This document shows, one piece after another, positions 11,901 through 25,400 of a DNA stretch of 64,000 bases. The notes below the pieces were generated by a model that saw only the letters and a program-made list of their open reading frames with translations, did not search any database and was not told the DNA's origin. Numbering within the stretch: the stretch's first letter is position 1; each line of letters opens with the position of its first letter. The DNA is from Gordius sp. MW1. Its lineage: Eukaryota > Nematomorpha > Gordioida > Gordea > Gordiidae. A program made the position numbers and the translations under genes. The stretch spans positions 7,688,168-7,752,167 of the forward strand of contig OZ038531.1 of the NCBI GenBank assembly GCA_964036665.1, in the 5' to 3' direction.

Positions 11901-14900
11901 CGCTGTTCTGTTTAACTTTTTAGAGTAAAATTTAATCTAGAACTAGTTCATAAAAATTCACCTTATTATACCAAAGCAGCTCACATTATCAAAGGCCCCC
12001 TAAGCCATTTACTTTTTGAATCCAGATAAAATCTACCAACCACAACAAATCTACCAGTAAACTAAGTTCAATGTTTAAGATAAAAAAAATAAAGGTAAGA
12101 GAAGGAGGGAGGAAAAGATAAGGTTAGAAAATATTTAAGGGAAATCTGGGTTAGATTTTTTAAATTTTTTGTTATTATTCTTAGCGAGATGCTAAATGAA
12201 ATAGCTTACCTTTGAACATTGTAATATCTCGTATGCGCAACACTACTATACTCATATAAAGGAAAATTAAAGCGTCGTCTCTAATCCACTTATTGTTAAT
12301 TGCAATTTCGCGCATTCGCGTTTTTTTAAAAATTATAAGCCTTTTCCTTCTTTATTTTTAAATTTTTACAGTGTCAGGGTCACATGGAACTTAGTTAACT
12401 TGTAATTATAGTTTTATTTTATTAAATTTCTAAATGACAAAAAAAATTATAAATGCAGTATAATGATTCCCCGTTGCTCATTATATTTAAAAAACTCATG
12501 TTGGAATTTAGTTAGAAATATTAAAGCGCTTTTTAACACCACTGTGTTAATATTTTAGAAGATACAATATCTTTGGGTAAGGTAGGGGGGACTTGATATA
12601 GGGCATTGGGGGACATATGCCTCCTTGTACTGCAAGACAGGCATAACCTCCCAACTCAATATATAATTAATTTACTCTTTTTGTCCTTTATGTATGTATA
12701 CACATAGAATTACAAATGTAACAACAACAAGAGCAAAGTATAATATTATTTTGTAAGAGATTCAATACCGCGCATTTTTTTAAAATGCTATATCATCGAC
12801 AAAATGTTTGCTTAACTATGGGACGCACCTACCTATAATAATAATTAGGTAGCATTTGAGTTTGTTGAAAATATATATTTAGTATGGCAACTTCTATTGT
12901 ACAATACAATGTCTCATGTATTTTAATCGTTTCTCGTATGAACTTTGGTAGATGAATGAGAGATAATTCAGTAAATCTTGAAAAGCTGGTTATGGCTCAG
13001 CAGTGAGATATGGTTTTGTATAACCTTTCGTATTACATTTTCAAAAGCCTTTTAAAAACTACAGTTCATGGTACGATGCATCCGTTATATGTATTATTAA
13101 GTCATCATAAATTTAGTAATGACATTAGGATTGCTTGACAAAGTATAATTGGCCGGAAAGAGTTTGGCTTGATAAAAAGTTTAACTACTTTAAAATTTAT
13201 CAGGGTTAAAATTTGTAAAATTGTTAATCCTGACATTGTGGCTATTTTGTATCAAATAAAATAATAATCAAAAAGTAATAAAAACATGTATCAGTTTGTC
13301 GTGTTATAGGTTTTATCATACATGGGTTGTTATTTTTACACTCAAAACATCGAATGTTAATGCTATTGTTTAATCGTCATAAATGTTTGTGCGATTGTTT
13401 TTTTAGGGCTGATTGGGTCGGTCGGGAATAATATATATATAGTCGAAACTTCTTAATCGCAAATCGGATTATCGCGAAAATCTTTTAATCGCGAAGTTAA
13501 CCGCCATTTTGTTTTTTTAAAAGATAATATTAACAAAAACATCGTTTATTGACAAATGGCTTAATAGTACAATATCGGATATTCACAAACAATTTCGAGT
13601 TCTTAAATCAACCAGATAATTATTAAAAACATCGTTTTATTGCGAAGCGTAAGAAATGAATATTTAATATAATGTACATATGCTTTCATTTCCATCGTGT
13701 AATCACAAATTTTATTTCAGGCCCAAGGCTTTGCAATTAAACGGTTTTGACTGCATCTAGAGCGGGATAGTAAATGCGACTTTAGCTTAAATTATCATTA
13801 TATATGTTAAAACAAAATTTTCAGTAGACGATCATTTTTTACTTTTAAATTTCCATATTAAAGGACCCATGTTAAATTTCATCTAATTAATATATAAGCT
13901 TATATTTTTCCTCATCGCCGCCTCCACAGTCACCCACGTTTTAACGTGAAACTAGTAGCAACGACTCCGCTTTCAAGCAACGCCACGAAGTTGCGTCGTC
14001 GCGCTTATCCTAATAACTAATGTAACATCTCAGTTATCAAGAGCACCACTTAGTGAACCATGATGGGCCTAGCCTGTATTTTCGATCAATTTCGTTGATT
14101 TTATAGCAATTTTGGATTCTGGGTGGTGACTGCTTTCCCCACATGACTCCCTTTGACTATGTCCATGTAATGAAGTCATTTTCCTTGTTGGAATACGGAT
14201 TTTATCCGTTTGTCTATAACGATTTTTAAGCGTAATTTTTCATTACCCAAATAAATATGAGTCAAGTCTGTTTGTGACGGTCAAAAGTAAAGGCATGTTT
14301 TTCTTATTTTTAAATATTACTAAATATTTGCCCTAACTAACTATGCCAAATCTATTTTATAATTAAATTGTACTTGGAAGGTAAACGGGGTTTGCCCCAT
14401 TTAAAAATTATTTTGGCCTCGGCTCTAAATTGCGTCCGCGAGTAATTCTATGTTTATCAAGGACTCATTTTTAATATTGCATCTTCACTTTTGAAATTAA
14501 AATATTATTTTATATGATCTAGAAAATATTGAAAGTTATTGTAAGTAAGTGTGGCAACATCCGGCTTTAAAATATGTATAGGAAAATTCCCATTTTAACA
14601 ATTATAATTGTGCTCCCTTTATTGTCTTGAAACAACTATTTAATGACATAAACCGAAGAATGGTGGGGTAGAGGATTGATCAAAATTTTGACTGAGTTTA
14701 TTATCAGTTTTTTTGCTTTCTGTGATAAACAAATTTATTATATAATTTTTAAAATAATTTTTAATGCATAAAGCTTCAGAAAATTAGCTTCGGGGGAAGT
14801 ATCAGTAATAATTTGATTTTTAAAATTTCGGGGGGAGGGGTATCCCTACCTCTCCTTTGTAAGAAACCCTGGCATAAGGGTATAGTTTTAAAAGCATTAG

Positions 14901-17900
14901 ATATTTTTCTACTTTCGTTAAAATTCTTCCTATAAAATATTTTAAATATATAGGGTTTGTTCAATTTTTCACAATAAAATATTATGATTCACGATTTTTT
15001 AAATATATGAATGTTACAATTTATTATTTAGATTTAATGAAATTCTATATCAATTGAATATTTTGACCGATGAAGGGCATATTATTAAAATATTTTCATG
15101 GATTAATTATATTTTATACCCAAAGTTTGACTGATAATATTGCACAACCCAACCATCAATAATTTGATCTGAGCTATTATTGTACTTTAATTGTTTATCA
15201 TGAACTTGACAAATTAATGCCTACAAAATAAGCGGCCATACCCTTAGATTGATTAATACAATTTGATTTTCAAATTTTAAATACACATCCTAACAACAAA
15301 AAAATTAACTATGAGATTTTGCAAATCTTTATGTCGTTATCATTAATAAATGATCCAAAATTTCTTTCAAACTATGAAAAATAGGTGACTAAATTTTTAC
15401 AAAACTTCAAAAATATAGTATAACCAAGAAATAGGAATGGGGTTTAAAATTTTCGAAAATTATTATTCTCGCCGTATTTTTAGTTAAATGCCGACAAAGA
15501 GGCACCGCCTTCAAATTAGAATGACTAATTGGAATTACTAACCTGAAAATGAAGGGCAAGACCGTTTTTCATAAATTATAAGAGATAAAATTTCACTAAG
15601 CAAAACGTGTTATAATTATAAAATTTGTAAGGAAATAGCTAAAATTTGGATTAAGCGCGCGGCAAAGGAATAAAAGCTGGGGCAAATTTAGAAAATTTAT
15701 AGAGTAAAGCCCATGATGGTTGTTAACATTACCAGATCCATAGCATTTGCACAATTATTTAGAAAAACTTGAAAAGTAGGACTCATTAGTGCGATTCCGA
15801 TTTAGGCTAAGAATTTTGAAATAAACCCGACTTGATAAAATAAAGTTTTTTGGGTAATCTTTCTAGTCGTAACATGATTTCAATTTTTGTTAAATTTATT
15901 ACAAATCCTTCCTTAATTAGGATTGGATGCCGAAAACGTCACAATACGTCAAGAAGTCTACAAATTGTTGGCAACGCTGTGCAAATATTCCCCCAAAGGG
16001 CTCGCTAAAGTACTGGAAATCCTCGAAAGATTTAAAGTAATCATACTTCTTTTTATTTTCTTGAATAAACAAAAAAAAATTACAGCACATTTTCAGACGT
16101 TTTGTTATAGAATATAATGAGTTATATTAATTTGGCATTTTATGAAATCCCTTTCTATATTGCAAAAACAATTTAGTTAAATATATAAATAAAGTTGGAA
16201 GTTGCTAATCATAGGCAACTTTTTTAGAATTAAATGCATTTTTTCCTATTAATTTATCATGATTTTTAATCCTTTTATGTTTAAAAATTTTGAAGAAACC
16301 TTGAAGAAAACATCCTTCCAAGCCATTAGTCTTGCTATTTTTTTGGAATAATTTCACTTTTTTATAGTTTTTTGGGGATTTTATTAAGGCTTTTTTGTGG
16401 ATAGAATTCAACACATTCAAACTTTGAGTCCGAATTGAAAACTTTCTGCAGCCCAGCAATAAAACAGTTTATCTATGATATCTAGAGATATAATTTTTAG
16501 ATAATATATTTCGAAAGGTACTCGCGCTATTTCATAACGCATTTTTTATTTCTAAACATTAACCCATAATATTTCACATCGTTATCGAATAACTGATGAT
16601 TGTGTAGTGTAATAATTGTAGAGTAATCAAGAAATTAGGTTTTGTTTGATAAACGCTTTCCCTCTGCTGGGGTTAACGAATAAGAAAAAATGTATCATGC
16701 TCCTATACCTGTGTCTGTGTGAGTTGTGCTGGCATCAATGTAATGATATTCACCTGCATATAATTCCGAGAGAAACGACTCGATAAAATTATATAGATTA
16801 TGATGTGTGAAAATTAAAATTCCCTCCACCTACCCACTGATAAAAGAATGTCCCAGGGGGTGGGGGATTATATGCTATATTAGCTTGGAATTTAAAACAC
16901 TGGAACAGAAAATAGCTTAGAGTAGGGGGAGGGGGGGTTGCTTATGATGATAAGATTAATGATTTCTTCCCATATCTAAGAGGACTTTGCGCCCCCCGAT
17001 CACTTTATTTTTTATCTAATATTATATTCCTAGGTAAGTCAGGGTACAATTACCTTAATACATGAAAATAATATATACTATGCTTCCTAATCGAAAATTA
17101 ATGGTGATAATTAAAGGCGTCTCCCGCCCGAGATTAGTTGCCAGTGTTTTCCTTTCCTCACCCCTCCATCTTCATTCCCCTTCGCGCAAAATATCAAGAT
17201 GAGGTTCATATTCATAATAAATAATATCCTTTTGCCTTAAACCTCATCCTATGTCTGATACTAGAAAAAAACAAGCCTAACATTTGGAAATGTATTAGCC
17301 CGAGATTTTGTTAATCTTTGCTAGGGCATTATGGTGTGGCAAGATTAAGAAATGTCATTATTCATCATAACAGCTCATTCTTACGATAACCGGAAAAGAT
17401 TGGGTAGCTGAGATTCTTATTTCCGCCCTTTAACAACAGCCAACGAGCCTCAATAGGATCTACTAAATAAATTAATTGATCACGCCTGTACATCATAATT
17501 TAGTTGTGTTAGCAATTCAAGGCTATAACGATAATAAAACATAGCAGCATCATCTTTTTTATGCCTGCCCGTATTTTGCGTGCATTTTGTAACGCGAAAT
17601 TGTAATTTTTAATTAATTATGGGTAGAGTCTCTATTGATAACAAGACTTTTTAACGTACATTGCATTGAATGGTGAAAATTTATCTGTAACGTTATATCA
17701 AGTATACGTATACCTAAGAATATTGTATTTGAATAACACAAGGGCGTTGCCAAGGGGAAGCACAGAGACGCTACTTAGAGACCTGCACGGGTCACCCGAA
17801 ACCCGATCGGGTTCGGGTTAAAAATTTTCGGGTCGGGTTCGGGTTGAAAATCTCAGAATGCTTTCGGGTCGGGTTTGATTTATAGAGTCGGGTCAAAGGA

Positions 17901-20900
17901 TATGAATCCTACATTACAAAATGATCGAAACGTATTTGTTAAATTAATGCTATTATCAATAATTTTGTAAAACAATATCGAATTGTATAACTAATTATAA
18001 TCATTTATTCATATAATCAATTTCCTTTTCTACTTTTTTAATTTGTTTAATTTGGGGGCAAATTTAAATTTAAAGCTGAATCACGAAAGGTTAAATATTA
18101 ACAAATTAGTATTTATTATTGTTTATGTCTATAGAGTAATTTATAAATTTAACTACATAAAGATATAATTAAATATTCTTAAAGTTGAATCACGAAAGGT
18201 AAAATATTAACAAATGATTATTTATTATTGTATATAGTCTATAGAGTAAATTATAAATTAACTTCATAAAGATATAACTAAATATTCATGAATCAACAAA
18301 AAAGTAAGTTTTATTTAATTATGTAGATCTAAAATTTTATACTTATTTTATAACGTTTTCGGGTCGGGTCGGGTTCGGGTTGAAAATTTAAAAACGCTTT
18401 CGGGTCGGGTCGGTTGAAATTTTAAAAACGCTTTCGGGTCGGGTTCTGGTTGAAAAAAAGTGACTTTGCAGGCCTCTAACGCTACTGCTCCCCCCTCCAT
18501 AATAGAAATGTTTTCTTTATGCCAATAATTAAATTTTAATAAAATTATTCCCACCTTTTAAAATTTTTAATAATATTTTTACCCCCTCACCCACCTTTTG
18601 ATTTTATTCCGCCTTTAGCCTTAAGCAAACCGCCTAATATTTACATGTTTTAAAATGGCATTGCCGACGCTACCATCTCTGTCATTTTAACAAAGGATTG
18701 AGGAGGAACCAACTGCCCTACCCCCATAGGCGTAGCCAGGCCCCCCCCCTAAATGGCGAAAATTTAGTTTTTCAATGCAAAAAGCCTCCCCCCCCCTTCC
18801 TAATTGAACTTTTGACCGTTTCGCCCCCCCCCCCCCCAATCAAATACCTGGCTACGCCCCTGCCCCCCCCCCCCCCCCTTTAGCTTAAAAATTTGTTATT
18901 TAATTGTGGGCTGATGTTTTTAAACCGATCTACAGCCTGGCTAAGCACAAGGCAAATACTATAATGATGATACTTATTTAAATAGTAGTAAGTTTGGTCA
19001 GGTTTTGAATTAGAGGGGGGCAGATTAAAAAAAAATTTTTCTCTAATATTTTCCTGAGAGCAAAAAAAAAAAAAAGCCGAGGCTTTCCAAATCCAAAAAT
19101 TTTCCTCTACAATTTGCCTGAGAGCAAAAAAAAAAGGTCTCGTCTATTCCGAGGGGGGGAGCAAAGCCTAATTAGGGTGGGGCAGAACCTAATGAGGGTG
19201 GGGCAGAGCAAAATTAGAGGGGGACAAAACATAATTTTTTTTTAATTCTTGAGGGTTTTTGTATTGAAAAAATCTTATTTTTAAAATTAGGGCAGGGGGG
19301 CAGCCCCCCCCCCCTGCCCCCCCTGCGTACGCCCATGTACACTTTGATAAGAATTTTAGTAAATTTATGCAGCTAAGTTATTTGGAATTTACATTTAATC
19401 TCGTTATATTATAATAGTGCCTTAAATTGTTTATACCCTAGAATAGTAGTTAATATATTACTTTATACTTATAATAGAGATGGCACTTTTCAAATGTTTA
19501 CATTGAATTGTTGAGTATTTTACACCAATGGCAATGGAGATTTTATGACGTAGATAATAATATTTTTCCAAGGTTTGTTTAATGTATCATTTGAAATGGT
19601 ATGCAACATACCTGACCATATTTCATTGCAATCCTGCACAATCTCACTTTTTATCTCCTTAAACATGTTTGAATGAACTTAAATGCTACAAATTCCTGAT
19701 AAATCCCTTCCAAATGAATTATAATCATCTGCACTTTTAAAGGAATGTGTCTACCTAACTAGCACATAAGATTAATGTTAAATTTTAGGTATTTTACAAA
19801 ACTCTTATGAGCATAGCAATTAATAAATAAAAGTATAAAAATGTAAGTTATTTAAATCTATAGAGTTGATTAAAATGAAATTTAATATCATAATTTCAAT
19901 TTTTGATAGCGGACTGGATTAAAAGTTTCTGCAAATTAGCACAAACGAAATTTGGGATATATCTATAACTAATTAATAACAAGACAAACAAAAAGTGGGC
20001 CCATAAATTGCATAGCATATAAAAGTATGAAATAAGGCAAAATTCAGACGTTTTTTTTATAAGTTTATACTTATAATGTTCGTATAAGACTTGTGTTAAA
20101 GGCTCTAATATATGGGCGTAGCCAAGAAGGGGGGGGGCAGGGAGGGGCGGCTGCCCCCCTCTAAATCTAAAAAATTGTTGAAATTCATTAAAATTATGGC
20201 TAAAATTTCAAAAAATGTTCATTTTGCCCCTCCCTAAATCATTATTGCCCCCCTCTAATTCCAAAGCTGGCTACGCCCATGAATATATTTAAGAACAGAA
20301 TATGAGTCAACTTAAAGGCGTATTCTTAATTGGCCGATTACGTTATTGGCTTCTTTTAGTCATATTTAACGAGGCATACTTATATACTATTAGCCAATTA
20401 CAAATTCCATTCCTGACAAGGGGGGGGGGATGTGTTAATATAACAATGTTTGCATCCACCAACAAGCTGCATTTAATAATTTCTTTATTAATTTTTAAAG
20501 TTTAATAACAAATAATTTTTATAAGCCCTCCCTCAAATTTAAGTTTTAGGTACAATGTGAAATGGTTATAAAGCCTTTAATCTTATCTTGTCGATATACT
20601 GAGCTTTTGCCGATATCGGGGATAAAACGTCAGTATTTTGTTGTACTAGAAAAATTCCCCAACTAAGGTTATTTAAACAAAACATGATGTATACATAAAA
20701 CATGAGCTAATTGTTACTTTTGATCCCAAAAAGTCGGCGCCGTTTATTAACCTTTTCAAAGGATGCCTCAACTCGATATACAAACTCGCGAAATAACTTC
20801 CAGATGATAGGCAAATAAAAAATTTATAGAAGTCATAAAAAGATCTTACCTACCCCACCACTTATCACTCACATGCTAAAAGCTGCGAAGATCCACCCCC

Positions 20901-22430
20901 GAGAGCATCATCAAAATTCTAAGAGGAGTTCTAAAATTCCAAAAACTATACACTTTTACATCCCCATTATACTAAAAAAATCCCACCCTTCCTGCCCTCT
21001 TACATTAAGTCAAAAAACAGCTTAAATATTATAAGCACTAAAATTTTGAGACCGTGTAATATGATTGGTTTATAACTTTCAAGGTTTTCCACCAATACAA
21101 ATATCGCTTTGACCCCTTAATCAACGAACTGAAAAAAAATCACATCCCAGAACAGTGTTTAGTATATTTGATTGATTTCATTAATTCCATCATCGATGCT
21201 ACAGAGGATATTGTTGAAAGAACACGGGTTCGAAATGAATTCATCGGTAACAAAAACATTTATTAATTGCGCAATCTTTAAATTTTTTTATGTTTAAAAT
21301 ATTATGTTTTAACTGCTGATTTTAGAAAATTTTATTAACATTTTTACAAACTTAAATGAGTCACATTATCTATTGACTTTTGCTACATAAAATTATTATA
21401 CAATACTATTTGCTCCTTGATTTTTTTTACCAATTGTTTAGTTATTTATTTCAATTGTAACATTATAAAATTTTTTAAATGTTATTAAATTAAAATGGAT
21501 TAACATTAATTTCAGGTCTCCGGCTTCTCGTATACCTCGATCGTATAAAGTAATACTTCATTTAAAATTAAATAACTTTTTAAATTTCTATTTACTAATT
21601 TTTTATTATTTATTTATAGGGAGCAAAATGTTCAACACGAGAGTTTGATTAAACAAATTGACCTTTTTTATAATCACATGGCATTGGACGATCATCAAAA
21701 ATCCCCTTATAACGATATCGACATAAATTGTTCTCTAGACGTATTTTACGGCATACTAAAACAAGTACTCCCCTTAAATAACCTTTATAATTGCTAGGGA
21801 ATTTATGTTTATATATATGATTAATTCTTAATGTTTGTTTAATTAATCTACGTTAAATTTTGTCGTAATATCTTTAAATTTAAAGTAGGGTTTGTTTCAA
21901 AAACAGTTCAACAATTGTACAATAATTTTAAATTTAAATGATAAAATTGATAAGATTAAAAACTTTAGATTTTTTAATTGTGCAGATAATACATTAGTTA
22001 CTAAAATAAAAATAACGCCAACATAAGGTTTTTAAAAGTTTTCTAACTATTTTCGAAATAAAACGAATTATTGATTGTGATTGAACTTTATTAAATTTAA
22101 TTATTTTTCTCATAAACTTTGGAATTAAAATCTTTTATGTTTTACATGTTATTTTTAAAGGTATCCGGTACGCCTCAGGAGGTCATATTTTTATCCGTTC
22201 TCCAACATTTACTCTTAGTCGCTTTAAATAAACGAACATTAACCGATGCCACCGGGCCTAACACCAGCTCTAAAACCGTGAATGATAAAGGCTTACCCAA
22301 TTGTGAAATTTTGACGTGGGAATATATCGAGAAAGCGGTATATTCGGCATCTTTGATTGCGACCAAAGCCGAAGGTCAAAAATTACTGATTAAGCTGTCC
22401 CAGGCTCAGAACAATGCGTTTGAGCTTAAG
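8956..22430 (+). CDS. Formin DID/FH3-coding exons 1-6a
   Basis: These exons give an armadillo-like inhibitory domain. Diagnostic strings are KLCKGLDAENV (exons 1-2), [14 protein letters not shown] (exon 2), [14 protein letters not shown] (exons 3-4) and [18 protein letters not shown] (exon 6), each matching the expected order of INF2-type DID helices. The chosen ATG at 8956 is preceded directly by an in-frame TAA (8953-8955), so this exon cannot extend upstream in frame. The protein begins in the middle of the DID compared with INF2. Alternatively, the exon starts at an acceptor inside it (CCTAG just before 8980) and earlier exons were missed. Confidence 0.75.
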
Positions 22431-25400
22431 CCCGGCGATACTAATGGAATTAACACTATGGACTTCAAACCCGGTAACGGTAGTAAGGCGGTCAGGATAA
22501 GGAAAAATGGTGGCTGCATTTGCTGTTGCCACGACACTCTGGTCGAATTTACCGGACCACAGACCAATGTGGCAGCCATTGTAAACCAATCGCCTACCTT
22601 GGCTCCCCCACCACCTCCTCCACCACCCCCGCTCTCATGTCGCACCTTCAGTAAAGGCGCTTCAATTGATTCTCCTCTTCACGATTTTGGGAATAATAAA
22701 TCACCGATCATTACCGTTACAAACACTTTATCACCTCCCCCCGAATCTCACTTAGTTGATGAGAGATCTCCCCCTAACGCCACTTCACTCGGAGTAGGCA
22801 GCAAAATTTACGAAAATCATACGACTGACTCCCCTCCTTCTAGAATTGCTGTAAAAACGAGTACCCTGACGCCCCCAGACAAACTTATGATTGGGGGTGA
22901 ACAGGCCTTACCCCAGCAAAAAACACCTACGCCTAAGTCTAAGCTTAAAACTGTTAATTGGATACGGATCCCATTAATGAAAGTGCTCTCCAACACCAAC
23001 CGTAACGTATGGACTTTGAATAAGAAAAAAAATTTGGGCCAACAATACGATATAGATTTCGCGTACTTGGAGGAGTTGTTCATGATGCAGCATCACAACT
23101 CGAACGGGACAATAAGTTGTGGGGATAGGGGAGAAAATTATGGGCGTAGGAGCGATGGAATTTTGAATGGTACCATCGATTCTAGGAAACGGGAAAATAA
23201 TGAGGTCCAAATTTTTTATTGAATAGTTTATTTTATTTCATATATTTTATTGCAATAAATGCCGTCACATTGACTCTATGTTAGAGAACTGCATGGGTGA
23301 CCCGAAACCCGACCCGTGAAAATTTTAAATGTCTTTCGGTCGGGTTCGGGTTGAAAAAAAATTAAGAAATCTTGGGTCGGGTCGGGTTCGGATTGAAAAA
23401 AAGTGATTTTGCAGTTATCTACTCTATGCCATCGCCATGCAAATGCCGATAAGTAGTTTTATTCATCCGATTTAACATTGCAATCATAATAGGACAATTA
23501 AATTTTTTTTTGAATTCAAATCTTTATAGATGCTAGATTTTTTTTAAAAAATTTTTAAAGGCGAAAAAATTAAAGATAATGTTTTGTTTTAGGTATTATT
23601 GCTGGATGCCAAAAGAAATCTCAACGTCAGCATCTTTCTCAAGCAGTTTAAAAGGTAAATTTTTGATGTCCTATAACTATATTGTATCTGACCCTTTCTA
23701 TTTCTAGTGGTTACAAGGAATTGTTAGATAATTTAGAGAGTGGAAATGCTGCCAAGATCGGAACTGAAAAGTTAAGGGGTCTTTTAAAAGTTTTGCCAGA
23801 GCCGTACGAGGTATTTTAATTAAATACATTTTTATTTTAATAATTGTTCCTTTACAAGATCGAAATTTTGCAATCATACACTGGTGACTTCAATCGTTTG
23901 GGGATAGCTGAAAAATTTTTGAAGCAGCTCATCGCACTACCCAAGTAATTTATATCGATTGTCACAATTAAGTGATTTATACCATCTCGAAGGTTTTAAT
24001 TTTTTAATTGCTGAGAATTGCCATTAGGTGCCTGATGCATTAGATGGCATCATGGGCGTAGCCAAGATTGGATATAGAGGGGGGCAATAAGGAGTTAGAG
24101 AGGGGCAAAATGATAATTTTGATTAAATTTAGCCATAATTCATTTTATTTTTAAGAATTAATGGATTTAGGGGGCAGCCGCCCCTCCCTGCCACCACCTG
24201 CGCCCATGTTGTTTTTGTAAATAAAATGATAAATAATAATCAGAATAGTTTCAAAATTTGACTTTATTATAATGCATTTATGCCACCTTGTGCACTCCAA
24301 TTTGCTTTTTAGGGATTAGCTTAAAGGGGCTGAGGTAAACACTAGACACATATTAAAACCACCAAATTTCTATCAAAATTTTATTAAATGTTTTTCATTT
24401 TATTTTTACAGTTACCAATTAACGATTGAGGGTTTGTTACTCAAGGAGGATTTTATGAATAATTTGGATGAAATATTACCAACTTTAGACATGATCATAT
24501 ACACGGCCCAGGGTAAACATTATATTAATAATATTATAAATTATTTGTTATACACAGATATTCAAAATTGTACAAAACTTCATGAAATGCTGCTTTTGAC
24601 CGTCTTCGTTGGCAATTTTATAAATTCGGTATAATAATTATTACTCGTTATCTTATAATTATTTTCTTAGGGGGGCTACGCAGGTAATGCGGCCGGGATA
24701 AAGCTAAGTTCTCTCCTAAAAATCGCAGAAATTAGGGGAAATAATCCCAAAATTGGGCTATTACATTTTGTTGCACAGGTATACTTAAATGGCATTAAAA
24801 TAAAATATAACCAAACTGCATTACTAGGAATTGAGAAAACACAATATTAATCCGTCGTCGTTATTGGTGGAATTAAAATATTTGGAAAACGTTCAAAAGT
24901 AAATTAAAGTCGGTTTGATTTGCAAAATTTAATTCAGAGTTAATATGGACGCCCTATTGTCAGACATTTCTTCGATTATTACTAAATGTGGCAATTTATC
25001 GTCTCAGGTGTCCAAGGCTGTGGGAATTCTCAAAAAGACACTCGAAGAGTTTCTTAAAGTCAGTGGATATTTTTACAATTTTGATTATTATTCATTAAAT
25101 TGAGCAAATGTTGGTTACTAAATTTTTGATGTGATATTTTGATTAGTATGCTAAACAAGAAATGGATGGTATTCAGGATGATTTAGTTGCAATCGAAAAA
25201 TGGCGTACTACTTTAGCCGACTTTTTTTGCGAAGAGCGATCAACGTTTAAGCTGGAAGAATGTTTTAGGATATTTTACAACTTTTTAAACAAACTCAAAA
25301 AGGCTGAAGAAGTATATAATATTTGTTTCACCAATATAATTTGTATGTAATTTTTAAAAGGAAAACATTATGCGTAAACAAATGGAAGAAAAATCCAAAA

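Larger units (their letters stand above)
9032..15920 (+). other. Formin intron 1 (6.9 kb)
   Basis: The intron is bounded by AAAG|GTAAAT and AATTAG|GATTGG. It contains one clear transposon (9694-9855), a G run of 15 near 11353-11367, and a GC-richer patch near 13905-14020. No intact nested gene was found. Confidence 0.7.
16037..21083 (+). other. Formin intron 2 (5.0 kb), transposon-rich
   Basis: Bounded by TTTAAA|GTAATC and TTTCAAG|GTTTTC. It holds a hAT-like element and three GGGCGTAGCC-family insertions, listed separately. Confidence 0.7.

Noticed and set aside
13420-13700. TCGCGAAAATC-type repeats suggesting a pogo/Tigger terminal repeat
   Set aside because: Only one degenerate end is seen, with no matching opposite end or target duplication.
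16205-16459. 84-codon minus-strand frame in formin intron 2
   Set aside because: Lys/Phe/Asn-rich composition typical of chance frames in AT-rich DNA, with no splice partners.
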